Shown: positions 1 to 7,656, counted from the first letter of the stretch. The stretch is 23,784 nt of DNA from Pelotomaculum_B sp964543575 (GCA_964543575.1 CAZIYV010000042.1:1-23784); one strand, 5' to 3'. Made by a program: numbers and translations. The notes: generated from the sequence alone by a model not told the origin.

Positions 1-1
1 A

Positions 2-565
2 AGTCATTCTAATCCTCAGACGCTGAACTTGTACACGTATTGTGGGAATAATCCTATAAATAGGACTGACCCAAATGGGAATGATTTTGAAATTGGTTCA
101 GATGATGACAGTATGCATGACCAAGGGATTCTAAGTGATGCTGCTTACAATGCAATTAAAGGATATCAAGAACAATGGAAAAATGCTACGTCCGATGACG
201 AACGTGAATCAGCTCACAACGCAGCTTTACAAATCAGGGCGGCTGCTGTAACTGCAGCGGGGTGGTATGGTGGAACATATAAACCAGGTGGCATTAGCAA
301 CAATTACTTAAAACTCGATTTAACTATTCCTGGTAACTCAAAAGGGGTATATATTAGTAAGGATGGTGTTAAACCATATGTAGGCCCGGGTTTAGGTGGT
401 TCTGCAAGCGTAGTAATAGGTGATTGTTCTAGCATGCCAATAGGAGGTTGGACTACCCGTTCAGCTTCGGGATCATTTGGCTTTTTTACAGTTACTTCAG
501 ATCGTGAAATTGGTATAAGTGCTGGTTTACCTGCCTCATTTAGTCAAGTGTATGTGTCACCTTAA
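2..565 (+). CDS. RHS/YD-repeat protein, C-terminal fragment (5' end outside window)
   Basis: The frame is open to the left edge, so this is only the end of a longer gene. The first residues (LNLYTYCGNNPI followed by DPNG) are the conserved end of the RHS repeat-associated core, the shell-closing motif of RHS/YD proteins. After it comes a charged helical linker (QEQWKNATSDDERESAHNAA, about residues 57-76) of a kind familiar from clostridial RHS proteins, then a glycine- and serine-rich, probably beta-rich tip of about 95 residues ending at VYVSP. In RHS proteins the part after the core is the variable tip, often a toxin released from the shell; I do not recognise a catalytic motif in this one. 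The whole stretch is AT-rich compared with the sporulation genes downstream. The protein is probably exported or cell-surface. A second surface-protein gene of the kind often joined to RHS repeats (DNRLRE) lies at the right edge. Confidence 0.85.
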   Translation, partial: SHSNPQTLNLYTYCGNNPINRTDPNGNDFEIGSDDDSMHDQGILSDAAYNAIKGYQEQWKNATSDDERESAHNAALQIRAAAVTAAGWYGGTYKPGGISNNYLKLDLTIPGNSKGVYISKDGVKPYVGPGLGGSASVVIGDCSSMPIGGWTTRSASGSFGFFTVTSDREIGISAGLPASFSQVYVSP

Positions 566-583
566 TATATGGAGATGTAAAAA

Positions 584-1126
584 GTGATTTCACAAGGATT
601 TGTTTTAAATAAATACTTAAACAAAGATGAAAAGGTCTTATGGGTGGGGAAACCTGAAGTAAAGGCAGTTTTAGATCCAAAAGATGTATGGTTTATTCCT
701 ATGACTGTCTTATTTAATGTATTTATAATATATAAGGCTTGGTTTGAGGCAGATATTCCTGTGGATTATATTTTAATATTATTCGGGGTATATTTGCTGA
801 TAGGACGATTTATATATAAGGCTTTTAATAAAACGAGAACTTTATATGCTGTAACAAATCAAAGGATTATTATAATAAACAAATTATGGAATGATATTAC
901 TGAAAAACCCATAGAAAGCATTACACATATAGAGAAAAATGTTCTTCTGAGTGGAATTGGTACAATCAGATTTGGGTATACACCTTTTATGTATCTTATT
1001 CTTGAGAATACAGGTTTCGGATTTTTAGGTTATCCTGAAAAATTATACGGAACACCAGCACCAACCTTTTTCGATATAAAAGATGCGGATAAAATATATC
1101 AATTAGTTAAAGAACAAATGAGATAG
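584..1126 (+). CDS. Two-TM membrane protein with PH-like (DUF304/bPH-type) domain
   Basis: 180 aa from GTG 584, preceded by a GGAG-type ribosome site at 571-574. It starts 18 nt after the RHS stop, so the two are probably cotranscribed. Residues about 10-20 (NKDEKVLWVGKPE) and the later LYAVTNQRIIIIN segment are typical of bacterial PH-like proteins of the YdbS/YdbT/DUF304 type, in which a short N-terminal strand and a pair of membrane helices precede the PH-like barrel. The membrane helices are about residues 34-54 and 61-81. Function is unknown. A small gene directly behind a variable RHS tip is the usual place for an immunity protein, so that role is possible, but it is inferred from position only. 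The family call is fairly secure; the role is not. Confidence 0.65.
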   Translation: MISQGFVLNKYLNKDEKVLWVGKPEVKAVLDPKDVWFIPMTVLFNVFIIYKAWFEADIPVDYILILFGVYLLIGRFIYKAFNKTRTLYAVTNQRIIIINKLWNDITEKPIESITHIEKNVLLSGIGTIRFGYTPFMYLILENTGFGFLGYPEKLYGTPAPTFFDIKDADKIYQLVKEQMR

Positions 1127-1193
1127 TTCAAAATGGACTTATTTTAATGGGATATATAGTATGGCTGAAAATACGCACAATTAAGGTGTAATC

Positions 1194-1700
1194 ATGAAAT
1201 ACCTATCAATAATTCGCTTAATTGCTATAATGGAAACTATTGCTGGATCAATTGGAATAATATACATTATTGCTGGAATATTTGATAAACTACCTCTTTA
1301 TATGCTCATGCTAGGATTTCTACTGTTTGTTTTATCATTTACCGCTGGTATAAAAACTTGGGACGAAAGCAGAAATGGTATTTATCTGTCATTATTAGTT
1401 CAAATACTTCAAATTCCATATTTTATTATTTGTGGATTTGTATATGCCTTTAATGCAGGACCCTACGTTAACTTTATCTTCGGTTCTAATGATAAATCAA
1501 GTTATTTCACGAGAATAGATTATGGAATTAACACCATATTTAGTACAGGATGGATAGGCCCACCAGGCTCACTTAGGTTGGGGATTAACTTTTTTTCTAT
1601 TCTAATTGTATTTTTCCTTTTAGTAAAGCTTAGGACGATGAAAAGTGACGAGAATAGTATGGAATTATCAGAACAATACAAAGATATAGTTAATGATTAA
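1194..1700 (+). CDS. Hypothetical four-TM membrane protein
   Basis: 168 aa from ATG 1194, with an AAGGTG ribosome site at 1183-1188. Hydrophobic segments fall near residues 6-28, 33-51, 63-87 and 132-147, with a longer polar stretch (NAGPYVNFIFGSNDKSSYF) between the third and fourth. The C-terminus is charged. I do not recognise a family. Base use is AT-rich, like the two genes before it and unlike the sporulation genes after it, which suggests the three arrived or evolve together as accessory DNA at the end of the RHS locus. It could be a second immunity-like or orphan gene of the RHS cassette. The 67-nt gap to the previous gene contains no clear terminator. Confidence 0.55.
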   Translation: MKYLSIIRLIAIMETIAGSIGIIYIIAGIFDKLPLYMLMLGFLLFVLSFTAGIKTWDESRNGIYLSLLVQILQIPYFIICGFVYAFNAGPYVNFIFGSNDKSSYFTRIDYGINTIFSTGWIGPPGSLRLGINFFSILIVFFLLVKLRTMKSDENSMELSEQYKDIVND

Positions 1701-1743
1701 GCAGGACTCCGTCAAAGTCATTCAAAAAGGTATTGGCCATATA

Positions 1744-2033
1744 CTAAACACCAATCAAATCCAGTGTGCGTTCAACATTCCAGGCAAGATTACGCAGACC
1801 CGAAGCAATATTTTTCACACCATTCAAGCGCAGCAAGCTGATGACCAGATTGCGCATAGAAGCAAACACAAGGGGAGAAGACCCTGGGGAAGCAAGGGGA
1901 CGGTTCTCTTGCTTCCTTTTTTTGTGTACTCAAGCCTGATGCCTGCCAAAAGGGTAAGCGTCAAAAGTGTGCTATTCAACTGAACATTCCTTCTTATGTA
2001 ATGCTCAGGTTTATTTTCGCATCTCATGACTTG
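1744..2033 (-). pseudogene. ISAs1-type (IS4-like) transposase remnant, C-terminal end
   Basis: On the minus strand two pieces of one transposase can be read. The upstream piece (from 2033, next to an in-frame TAG at 2034-2036) gives RCENKPEHYIRRNVQLN. The downstream piece (about 1857-1744) gives MRNLVISLLRLNGVKNIASG and ends ERTLDLIGV-stop at 1744-1746. Both match the C-terminal part of ISAs1/H-repeat-associated transposases as I know them (pattern HW-x-EN...R-D-V, then LRNLAIGLLR...G). The two pieces are in different frames and lie about 60 nt further apart than expected; the extra DNA is a hairpin element (1866-1927). The N-terminal two thirds and both IS ends are missing, so this is a dead relic, showing past mobile-element activity between the RHS region and dacF. 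Confidence 0.75.
1866..1927. repeat. Small hairpin element inserted in the transposase relic (REP/MITE-like)
   Basis: The segment is bounded by ACACAA (1866-1871) and its inverse TTGTGT (1922-1927). It contains a perfect 9-bp stem GGAAGCAAG (1888-1896) / CTTGCTTCC (1908-1916) around an 11-nt loop, followed on the + strand by seven Ts (1917-1923). It separates two frames of the transposase, so it looks inserted. With its T-run it could also act as a rho-independent terminator for + strand transcripts from the RHS cassette. The core with GGGGACGGTTCTCTTG resembles a palindrome I recall as recurrent in clostridial genomes; that resemblance is from memory and would need a genome search. Confidence 0.5.
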
Positions 2034-2136
2034 CTATTACAAACAATTTGTTTAAACCTGGATATGGGTAGCGCGCCTATTGAAGCGTTGGATATCTTAT
2101 ACAAATTGTTATTGATGCTTTGAACATATTTTAATG

Positions 2137-2156
2137 GGAGCCGTAAAGGCTCCTTT
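2137..2156 (+). terminator. Weak candidate terminator before dacF
   Basis: GGAGCC (2137-2142) pairs with GGCTCC (2148-2153) around a 5-nt loop, followed by only three Ts. The stem is short and the T-run poor. It may isolate dacF from upstream transcription. Confidence 0.35.
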
Positions 2157-2176
2157 GCTGTTTCGATGATCTAAGC

Positions 2177-2206
2177 GTATAACTTTACTCCCCTAAAAAC
2201 ATAATA
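2177..2206 (+). promoter_or_regulatory. Sigma-F/sigma-G forespore promoter of dacF
   Basis: GTATA at 2177-2181 and CATAATA at 2200-2206 are separated by exactly 18 nt. This matches the Bacillus forespore consensus GHATR-N18-CATNHTA at every specified position. It lies about 31 nt upstream of the dacF start. In B. subtilis dacF is known to be read in the forespore by these sigma factors, which supports the call. The sequence does not separate sigma-F from sigma-G. Confidence 0.75.
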
Positions 2207-2237
2207 AAAAACGACAAAGATGAAGAGGGGGAATTTT

Positions 2238-3422
2238 GTGTTGGGCAGGAAAAGATTTGGATGCGTTTTGTTGGCGCTGATAATTTTTAGTTTTACCCTG
2301 GCGCAAACGGTCTGGGCCGCGCCGGAAGCTGACAAGGTCAAGAAAACAAAGGACAATGTGCCAGCTGTTATGGAAACCACCGCACAGGCGGCGGTAGTAC
2401 TGGAACCCGTGTCTAATAAAATTATTTATGAAAAAGAGCCGCACAAACAGCTGCCCATGGCCAGCGTAACGAAACTGATGACCCTTCTTTTGGCCACAGA
2501 GGCGGTGGATCAGGGGAAGTTTAAACTCACCGATAAAGTTGTGACAAGTGAAAACGCTTGGGAAATGGGCGGTTCACAGATTTATCTCGAGCCTGGTGAG
2601 GAAATGAGCCTGTGGGAGATGCTTCTGGCCGTAGGCTTGCAGTCCGCCAATGACGCCAGTGTGGCTATCGCGGAGCATATCGCGGGCAGTGAGGAAGCCT
2701 TTGTCCAGGATATGAATGATAAAGCCGCGTCGCTGGGCCTGGTAAACACACATTTTGTAAATTGTCACGGGCTTACAGCGGAAGACCATTACACCAGCGC
2801 CTACGATCTGGCTGTAATTCTGAAGGAAGGTTTGAAGAGCCAGCTTTTCCGGCAGATTACCGCCACAAAAGAATATGACCTGCGGGGAGGCTCCTTTAAG
2901 CTTTGGAATACAAACAAGATGCTCTGGTGGTATGACGGCGCCGACGCAGGGAAGACCGGCTGGACCGAAGCAGCCAACTACTGCCTGGCCTCATCTGCCG
3001 AGAGGAACGGGATGAGATTGGTCTGCACAGTGCTGGGTACTGTGGAGCCCAAGAGTCACTTCAGGGAGTCGACCAAGCTGCTTGATTACGGGTTCGCCAG
3101 GTATAAGGCGGTAAACTTCGCCGAGCAGGGTGCTATTGCCGGCACGGTCAGGGTTAGCAAAGGCCAGTCCGCCAGCGTAGAGGCGCTGACCACGGATAGA
3201 GTAGGCGTGGTGGTACCTAAAGGAGAGGATAAAGGTATTGAGTCCAGGGTAGAACTGCCAAATTATATCAGCGCACCGGTAAAGAAGGGGCAGGAGATAG
3301 GATCATATGTTATTACCAGGAACGGGCAGGAGAGCCTGAGGGTGAAATTGGTAGCGGGGGCAGATGTGCCGAAAGCGTCAATTATGCAGCAGATGAGGAG
3401 AGTAATTGACAGCGTGTATTAA
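2238..3422 (+). CDS. dacF: D-alanyl-D-alanine carboxypeptidase DacF (sporulation PBP5-type)
   Basis: 394 aa. It removes the terminal D-Ala from peptidoglycan pentapeptides, here probably in forespore or cortex wall. I place the start at GTG 2238 because GAGGGGG (2225-2231) sits 6 nt before it; the in-frame ATG at 2220 has no ribosome site. Residues 1-28 are a signal peptide (basic start, hydrophobic core, AWAA-like cleavage region at TVWAAPE). The three active-site motifs of the S11 family are present: SVTK at 76-79 (catalytic Ser76), SAN at 136-138 and KTG at 239-241. The last 100 residues fit the PBP5 C-terminal beta domain and end in a short helix. The position just upstream of spoIIA, as in B. 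subtilis, and the forespore-type promoter identify it as DacF rather than DacA/DacB. A strong terminator follows, so it is not simply cotranscribed with spoIIA. Confidence 0.92.
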   Translation: MLGRKRFGCVLLALIIFSFTLAQTVWAAPEADKVKKTKDNVPAVMETTAQAAVVLEPVSNKIIYEKEPHKQLPMASVTKLMTLLLATEAVDQGKFKLTDKVVTSENAWEMGGSQIYLEPGEEMSLWEMLLAVGLQSANDASVAIAEHIAGSEEAFVQDMNDKAASLGLVNTHFVNCHGLTAEDHYTSAYDLAVILKEGLKSQLFRQITATKEYDLRGGSFKLWNTNKMLWWYDGADAGKTGWTEAANYCLASSAERNGMRLVCTVLGTVEPKSHFRESTKLLDYGFARYKAVNFAEQGAIAGTVRVSKGQSASVEALTTDRVGVVVPKGEDKGIESRVELPNYISAPVKKGQEIGSYVITRNGQESLRVKLVAGADVPKASIMQQMRRVIDSVY

Positions 3423-3464
3423 AATATAAATCTTAAAAAAGGATAACTGTAAATATTTTAAAAC

Positions 3465-3504
3465 AAAAAAAGATATTCAAGCATTTACTTGGATATCTTT
3501 TTTT
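3465..3504. terminator. Strong bidirectional-looking terminator after dacF
   Basis: A 17-bp stem (3465-3481 with 3488-3504, one G-U pair) closes a 6-nt loop. The left arm starts with seven As and the right arm ends with seven Ts, so it can work on either strand. It ends the dacF transcript and separates it from the helicase gene. Confidence 0.85.
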
Positions 3505-3612
3505 AATATAATAAAGAGATGCACACATATCAACATATTAATATTAATTATATATAATTATTGTATCACAAACAAAATATTATGTCAAGAGAAAAATGGA
3601 GTGTGATTTATT

Positions 3613-5838
3613 GTGGACTATGATCATAAATTGCGGGAAGAGACGGAGTATCTTGAGAAAACACTGGCATATATCAGGAAGGAATTAGAAAAAGAAATTG
3701 GATTATTGCCAGATATGAAGAAGAAACTTATAGATTTACGTAAAGATATGTGGGAGAACACAGTCCATTTTACAAATGATTTTACAAGGCTCACAGAAAT
3801 TAATCAGTATCTTGCAGAAGTTAATATTCAAACTGCAAATTATGAATATCTTCATAAGAAAATTGAAAAATACACAAAAGTATTGAATAGTCCGTATTTC
3901 GGCAGATTTGATTTTATCTATGAAGATTCAATTGATCAGGAAAAAATATATGTAGGACTTTCCAACGTAGCAGACGCAAAAACAAACAGGATCTTTGTCT
4001 ACGACTGGCGCGCCCCTATCTCAAGCATATTCTACCGTTTTGAACTTGGAAAAGCTTATTACACAGCGCCTGAAGCGAAAATTTCGGGCGAAGTGGTTTT
4101 GAAAAGGCAATATAAGATCCATAATTCAAGTTTAAAATACTTCTTTGACTGCAATGTAAATATCAATGACGAAATATTACAGGAAGTCTTAATCCGCAAC
4201 TCAACTGCAAAGATGAGAAATATTGTTGAGACTATTCAAAAGGAACAGGATTTAATCATCAGGGATTACGAAAATGAACTTCTGATTGTGCAGGGGGTCG
4301 CGGGAAGCGGAAAAACTTCTGTAGCCCTGCATCGGATTGCTTTCCTGCTTTATGAAGGCTTGAACAAAAAAATAAGTTCCAGTGAAATTATAATCATTTC
4401 ACCCAATGCCATTTTCAATAAATATATTTCGAGTGTTCTGCCTGAACTGGGTGAAGAAAACGTGCAGCAGACAACCTTCGGTGATATCGTCTCAAAACTC
4501 ATGAAAAACCGGTTAAAAATCGAAACCAGGCACAATCAGCTGGAGTATTTAATCGCTTCCCAAAACATGGCAGAGGCAAATTTAAAAAGACAATGTATTG
4601 ATTTTAAAAGCTCCACGGTATTTAAAGATATTCTCGACAGGCTGATCAGGCACTGCGAAAGAAACATGATCATCTTTGATGATATATATTACGACGGCAA
4701 AATCGTGGATACAAAGCAGCAGCTCAAAAACAGATTTTTGAATAACAAAATTGACATGCCCATGGCTAAAAGACTTAAAAGGATGGAGAATATTATCTTA
4801 AAAAAAATACATCCTTTACAAAAGAACAGACTGGGCAGAATTGAAAAAATAGTTCAGAATAGCGAAGGTCATGATTTTGAAATCAAATCCTTTAGCCGGC
4901 TGCTCTCAATAAAGAAATCCAGAGTTTTCCTGGAGAGGCTGCGCAAGTTTACGAATGTTGATTATCTGCAGTTGTACAAGGAACTTTTCAACGTGCCAGG
5001 ACTTTTATTAAAACTGGCCGGTGGTCTGAAGGTTCCAGCGGACATAGCAAAAATAATCACAATGACCAGGGAGATGCTGAATAGGGGTATCGCTGCTTAC
5101 GAGGATGGCGCTCCGATCCTGTATCTTAAGCTTAAGATTGAAGGAGCAAGTTCGTTTCCCGCTGTCGAGCAGGTTGTCATAGATGAAGCACAGGATTATG
5201 GCCCGGTGCAATACGAGGTTTTCAAGCTGCTGTTTGGAAACGCTAAATATACGGTGTTGGGGGATATCAACCAGGCCATTGAAAGTAAGGAGCGGTCATC
5301 AATATATGCTGACATAACTAATATATTCGATAAAAGAAAAACGGTAAAATTCTCCCTTAATAAAAGCTACAGGTCTTCTTACGAGATAAATGCTTTTACA
5401 CAGAATATTTTAGGTAAAAAATCTGACTTTATTTCCTTTGAGAGACACGAAGACAAACCGGTTGTTGTTTTTAGAGAAACCCCGGCGGAACTTGAAGACG
5501 TTATAGTGGAAGATGCTGGTAAATATCTTAAACAAGGGTACGATTCCATAGCTGTGATTTCTAAAACCGCTTGGGATGCGCGCAAGCTTTATGAAAGCAT
5601 TAAAGATTCTATTGATATCAAGCTAGTCGATTCACCGGATGAAGAAATAGAAAAAGGAATAATGGTTATTCCGTCCTATATGGCCAAGGGATTAGAATTC
5701 GATGTGGTACTGGTGCATGATGTTTCCAGTGAGAATTACTCGACCGAATTCGACAGAAAATTGTTGTACATTGCCTGTACAAGAGCAATGCACAGGCTGG
5801 CGCTTTTTCACACGGGAGAAAAGAGCTCATTTATATAA
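3613..5838 (+). CDS. helD: HelD-type UvrD/Rep superfamily 1 helicase (RNA polymerase recycling factor)
   Basis: 741 aa from GTG 3613; a stop at 3604-3606 rules out a start further upstream, and GGAG lies at 3598-3601. HelD proteins bind stalled RNA polymerase and pry it from DNA using ATP. Residues 1-95 are charged and helical, as expected for the arm that enters the secondary channel. YDWRAPISSIFYRFELGK (about 135-152) is a HelD hallmark. Walker A is GVAGSGKT at 228-235, motif II is DEAQD from Asp524, then LGDINQAI (motif III) and the C-terminal KGLEFDVVLVHD and LYIACTRAMHRL motifs of domain 2A. Length is close to B. subtilis HelD. It is oddly placed between dacF and spoIIAA, which adjoin in Bacillus, and its 5' half is AT-rich, so it is probably an insertion into the locus. 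No clear terminator follows, so read-through into spoIIA is possible. Confidence 0.88.
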   Translation: MDYDHKLREETEYLEKTLAYIRKELEKEIGLLPDMKKKLIDLRKDMWENTVHFTNDFTRLTEINQYLAEVNIQTANYEYLHKKIEKYTKVLNSPYFGRFDFIYEDSIDQEKIYVGLSNVADAKTNRIFVYDWRAPISSIFYRFELGKAYYTAPEAKISGEVVLKRQYKIHNSSLKYFFDCNVNINDEILQEVLIRNSTAKMRNIVETIQKEQDLIIRDYENELLIVQGVAGSGKTSVALHRIAFLLYEGLNKKISSSEIIIISPNAIFNKYISSVLPELGEENVQQTTFGDIVSKLMKNRLKIETRHNQLEYLIASQNMAEANLKRQCIDFKSSTVFKDILDRLIRHCERNMIIFDDIYYDGKIVDTKQQLKNRFLNNKIDMPMAKRLKRMENIILKKIHPLQKNRLGRIEKIVQNSEGHDFEIKSFSRLLSIKKSRVFLERLRKFTNVDYLQLYKELFNVPGLLLKLAGGLKVPADIAKIITMTREMLNRGIAAYEDGAPILYLKLKIEGASSFPAVEQVVIDEAQDYGPVQYEVFKLLFGNAKYTVLGDINQAIESKERSSIYADITNIFDKRKTVKFSLNKSYRSSYEINAFTQNILGKKSDFISFERHEDKPVVVFRETPAELEDVIVEDAGKYLKQGYDSIAVISKTAWDARKLYESIKDSIDIKLVDSPDEEIEKGIMVIPSYMAKGLEFDVVLVHDVSSENYSTEFDRKLLYIACTRAMHRLALFHTGEKSSFI

Positions 5839-5943
5839 CCCAACCTAAAAGTACCTCTTAGTCGCACTTGCCTTTTTAAAATATATTTGGTAAGATTTAG
5901 CAAAAGGGTTTCTTCAATTAACTGAAAAGAAAGGGGGGCTATT

Positions 5944-6282
5944 GTGCTTTTAGATGTTGAAGTAAATAAGGACACCCTTGTGGTCCGGCCCAGCGGAGAA
6001 CTGGATCTGGGAGTAGCCGACCGCTTCAGAAGAACCCTGGACGAGACTCTTGACAGGGGGCAGGCGAGAAACCTGGTTTTCAACATGGCAAGAGTGTCTT
6101 TCGTTGACAGTTCTGGATTAGGAGTACTGCTGGGACGATATAAGCGCATATCTAAAAATGGGGGAAAGGTGTTTATAGTTTCCCTGCAGCCCCAGGTTCG
6201 GAAGGTGTTTGATCTTTCCGGACTCCTGCGCATAATGTGTGAATTTCGCAGCGAGAACGAGGCGCTGGAGAAAATTGGCTAG
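5944..6282 (+). CDS. spoIIAA: Anti-sigma F factor antagonist SpoIIAA
   Basis: 112 aa from GTG 5944, with a very strong AAAGGGGGG ribosome site at 5930-5938. It is a STAS-domain protein: when dephosphorylated by SpoIIE it binds SpoIIAB and frees sigma F in the forespore. The motif FVDSSGLGVLLGRYKR (53-68) contains the phosphorylated serine, Ser57 (second Ser of DSSG, equivalent to Ser58 in B. subtilis). It is the first gene of the conserved spoIIAA-spoIIAB-sigF operon, 13 nt before spoIIAB. The expected sigma-H promoter is not clear: AAAGGGTTT (5903-5911) resembles a -35, but the GAAA at 5924 is 2-3 nt too close and not a full match. Expression from the helicase transcript cannot be excluded. 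Confidence 0.95.
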   Translation: MLLDVEVNKDTLVVRPSGELDLGVADRFRRTLDETLDRGQARNLVFNMARVSFVDSSGLGVLLGRYKRISKNGGKVFIVSLQPQVRKVFDLSGLLRIMCEFRSENEALEKIG

Positions 6283-6295
6283 GGAAGGTGGTAAA

Positions 6296-6745
6296 ATGCA
6301 GTTTATAAATCATATGAAACTTGAGTTTCTGAGCTTACCGGCCAATGTGGCCTTCGCCAGGGTGGCGGTGGCGGCTTTTGCCTCCCAGCTCGACTTCACG
6401 CTTGCGGACCTGGAGGAAATAAAAGTAGCCGTATCAGAAGCGGTAGGTAATTCAATTATACATGGGTACGAAAGTATTCCGGACCGTTTTGTCAGGATCT
6501 ATGCTAATTTGACCACAGATGCTCTGGAGATCAGGATAGAAGACGATGGTAAGGGCATTGAAGATATAAACAAGGCTCTCCAGCCTGCTTTTTCAACCGA
6601 TGCCGAACGCCTGGGCCTGGGATTTGTGTTTATGAAATCTTTTATGGAGAATTTCCGGGTCGAATCATCACCCGGTCAGGGCACAAAAGTAATAATGAGC
6701 AAGAGCGTTGGGACCAGAATAGCCAGAGCCAGTTCGGATCAATAG
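6296..6745 (+). CDS. spoIIAB: Anti-sigma F factor / SpoIIAA kinase SpoIIAB
   Basis: 149 aa from ATG 6296, chosen over the upstream in-frame ATG at 6239 because AGGGAAGGTGG (6281-6291) precedes it and the shorter length fits the family. SpoIIAB is a GHKL-fold ATPase: as an ATP-bound dimer it holds sigma F inactive, and it phosphorylates SpoIIAA on serine. The N-box is SEAVGNSIIHGY (47-58, Glu48 and Asn52), the G1 box is IEDDGKGI (81-88), and the G2 region LGLGFVFMKSF with GQGTKV follows. It lies between spoIIAA and sigF with short gaps, so the three are made together in set ratios. Confidence 0.95.
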   Translation: MQFINHMKLEFLSLPANVAFARVAVAAFASQLDFTLADLEEIKVAVSEAVGNSIIHGYESIPDRFVRIYANLTTDALEIRIEDDGKGIEDINKALQPAFSTDAERLGLGFVFMKSFMENFRVESSPGQGTKVIMSKSVGTRIARASSDQ

Positions 6746-6760
6746 TCGGGAGATGGAAGA

Positions 6761-7534
6761 ATGAGCAGCAGGTTGGTTGAGATGAACCTGCCCCGCTTTC
6801 CGTTGCTAAAAGACAAAGAAATGAAGGAGTTGCTTAAGAAAGCAAAAGCTGGTGATGTTTATGCCAGGGACAAACTTGTTAACTGCAACTTAAAGCTGGT
6901 TTTTAACATTGTTAAGCGTTTCCAAAACCGGGGCTACGAATTGGAAGATTTATTTCAAATCGGGTGTATCGGCCTGATGAAATCTATTGATAAATTTGAT
7001 CTGAGTTATGACGTAAAGTTTTCCACTTACGCTGTGCCTATGATTGTTGGTGAAATAAGAAGGTTTTTGAGAGACGACAGCCCGGTCAAGGTCAGCCGTT
7101 CCCTGAAAGAGACAGCTTATAAGATACAACAGGTCAGGGGTTTGCTCACAGCCCGTTTGGGAAGGGAGCCGTCGGTTGGGGAAGTAGGCGCCGAACTGGG
7201 CTTATCAAGGGAAGAAGTTGTCAACGCCCTGGAGGCTACCCAGGCCCCCACCTCGATTTATGAGACACTGCACCAGGATGACGGAGACCCGATCTATCTG
7301 CTGGACCAGTTAAGGGGAGAAGAAAATGAAAATGCGCTGGAAAGTATCTCTATTAGAGAGCTGTTGGATAACCTGCCGGAAAGGGACCGTTATATTATTA
7401 ACTTGAGGTTTTTTGAGGACAAGACCCAATCGGAGATCGCCAGAAGGCTGGGGCTTTCCCAGGTCCAGGTTTCCCGCCTGGAAAGACAGGCACTGAAAAA
7501 GCTCAAAGAACTTATGGGAAAAAATGAAGAGTGA
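6761..7534 (+). CDS. sigF: RNA polymerase sigma-F factor (early forespore)
   Basis: 257 aa from ATG 6761, with CGGGAG at 6747-6752. It is a group 3 sigma-70 protein that directs early forespore transcription. Region 2 runs from about residue 35 (KLVNCNLKLVFNIVKRF) through DLFQIGCIGLMKSIDKFD and FSTYAVPMIVGEIRRFLRDD. Region 3 includes PSVGEVGAELGLSREEVV. Region 4 ends with the helix-turn-helix TQSEIARRLGLSQVQVSRLE and KLKELM. The DD-S-P-V-K-V-S-R-S-L stretch is typical of SigF/SigG/SigB types; placement after spoIIAB makes it SigF. It probably drives dacF upstream (promoter at 2177). A hairpin directly after the stop ends the operon. Confidence 0.95.
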   Translation: MSSRLVEMNLPRFPLLKDKEMKELLKKAKAGDVYARDKLVNCNLKLVFNIVKRFQNRGYELEDLFQIGCIGLMKSIDKFDLSYDVKFSTYAVPMIVGEIRRFLRDDSPVKVSRSLKETAYKIQQVRGLLTARLGREPSVGEVGAELGLSREEVVNALEATQAPTSIYETLHQDDGDPIYLLDQLRGEENENALESISIRELLDNLPERDRYIINLRFFEDKTQSEIARRLGLSQVQVSRLERQALKKLKELMGKNEE

Positions 7535-7536
7535 AT

Positions 7537-7564
7537 AATACCGTCCTGTAAAAGGGCGGTATTT
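7537..7564 (+). terminator. Terminator of the spoIIA operon
   Basis: AATACCGTCCT (7537-7547) pairs with AGGGCGGTATT (7553-7563), 11 bp with one G-U pair, loop GTAAA. The T-run is weak (TTTCC), so termination may be partial. It begins 3 nt after the sigF stop. Confidence 0.65.
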
Positions 7565-7592
7565 CCATTTATAAACAAACAGTGAAGGAAGT

Positions 7593-7622
7593 GTATAAAA
7601 CAAATAGACGCAACGTATAATA
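7593..7622 (+). promoter_or_regulatory. Sigma-G-type promoter of the dodecin-spoVA operon
   Basis: GTATA (7593-7597), then an 18-nt spacer, then TATAATA (7616-7622). Against GHATR-N18-CATNHTA the -35 is perfect and the -10 differs only in the first base. It uses the same -35 and the same spacer length as the site before dacF. In B. subtilis spoVA is a sigma-G operon. The TATAAT core also resembles a vegetative -10, but no TTGACA-like box is placed for it. Confidence 0.65.
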
Positions 7623-7656
7623 CAAATTGTTTATAAAAATTAAGGGGGCAACACTT

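Noticed and set aside
1693..1983. Open frame of 96 codons on the + strand after the membrane protein
   Set aside because: No ribosome site of note, and it runs over the minus-strand transposase relic and hairpin; it is a shadow.
5903..5927. Sigma-H-like promoter before spoIIAA (AAAGGGTTT ... ACTGAAA)
   Set aside because: The -35 is near consensus, but the spacing is 2-3 nt short and the -10 lacks the final T of GAAT; not listed as a feature.
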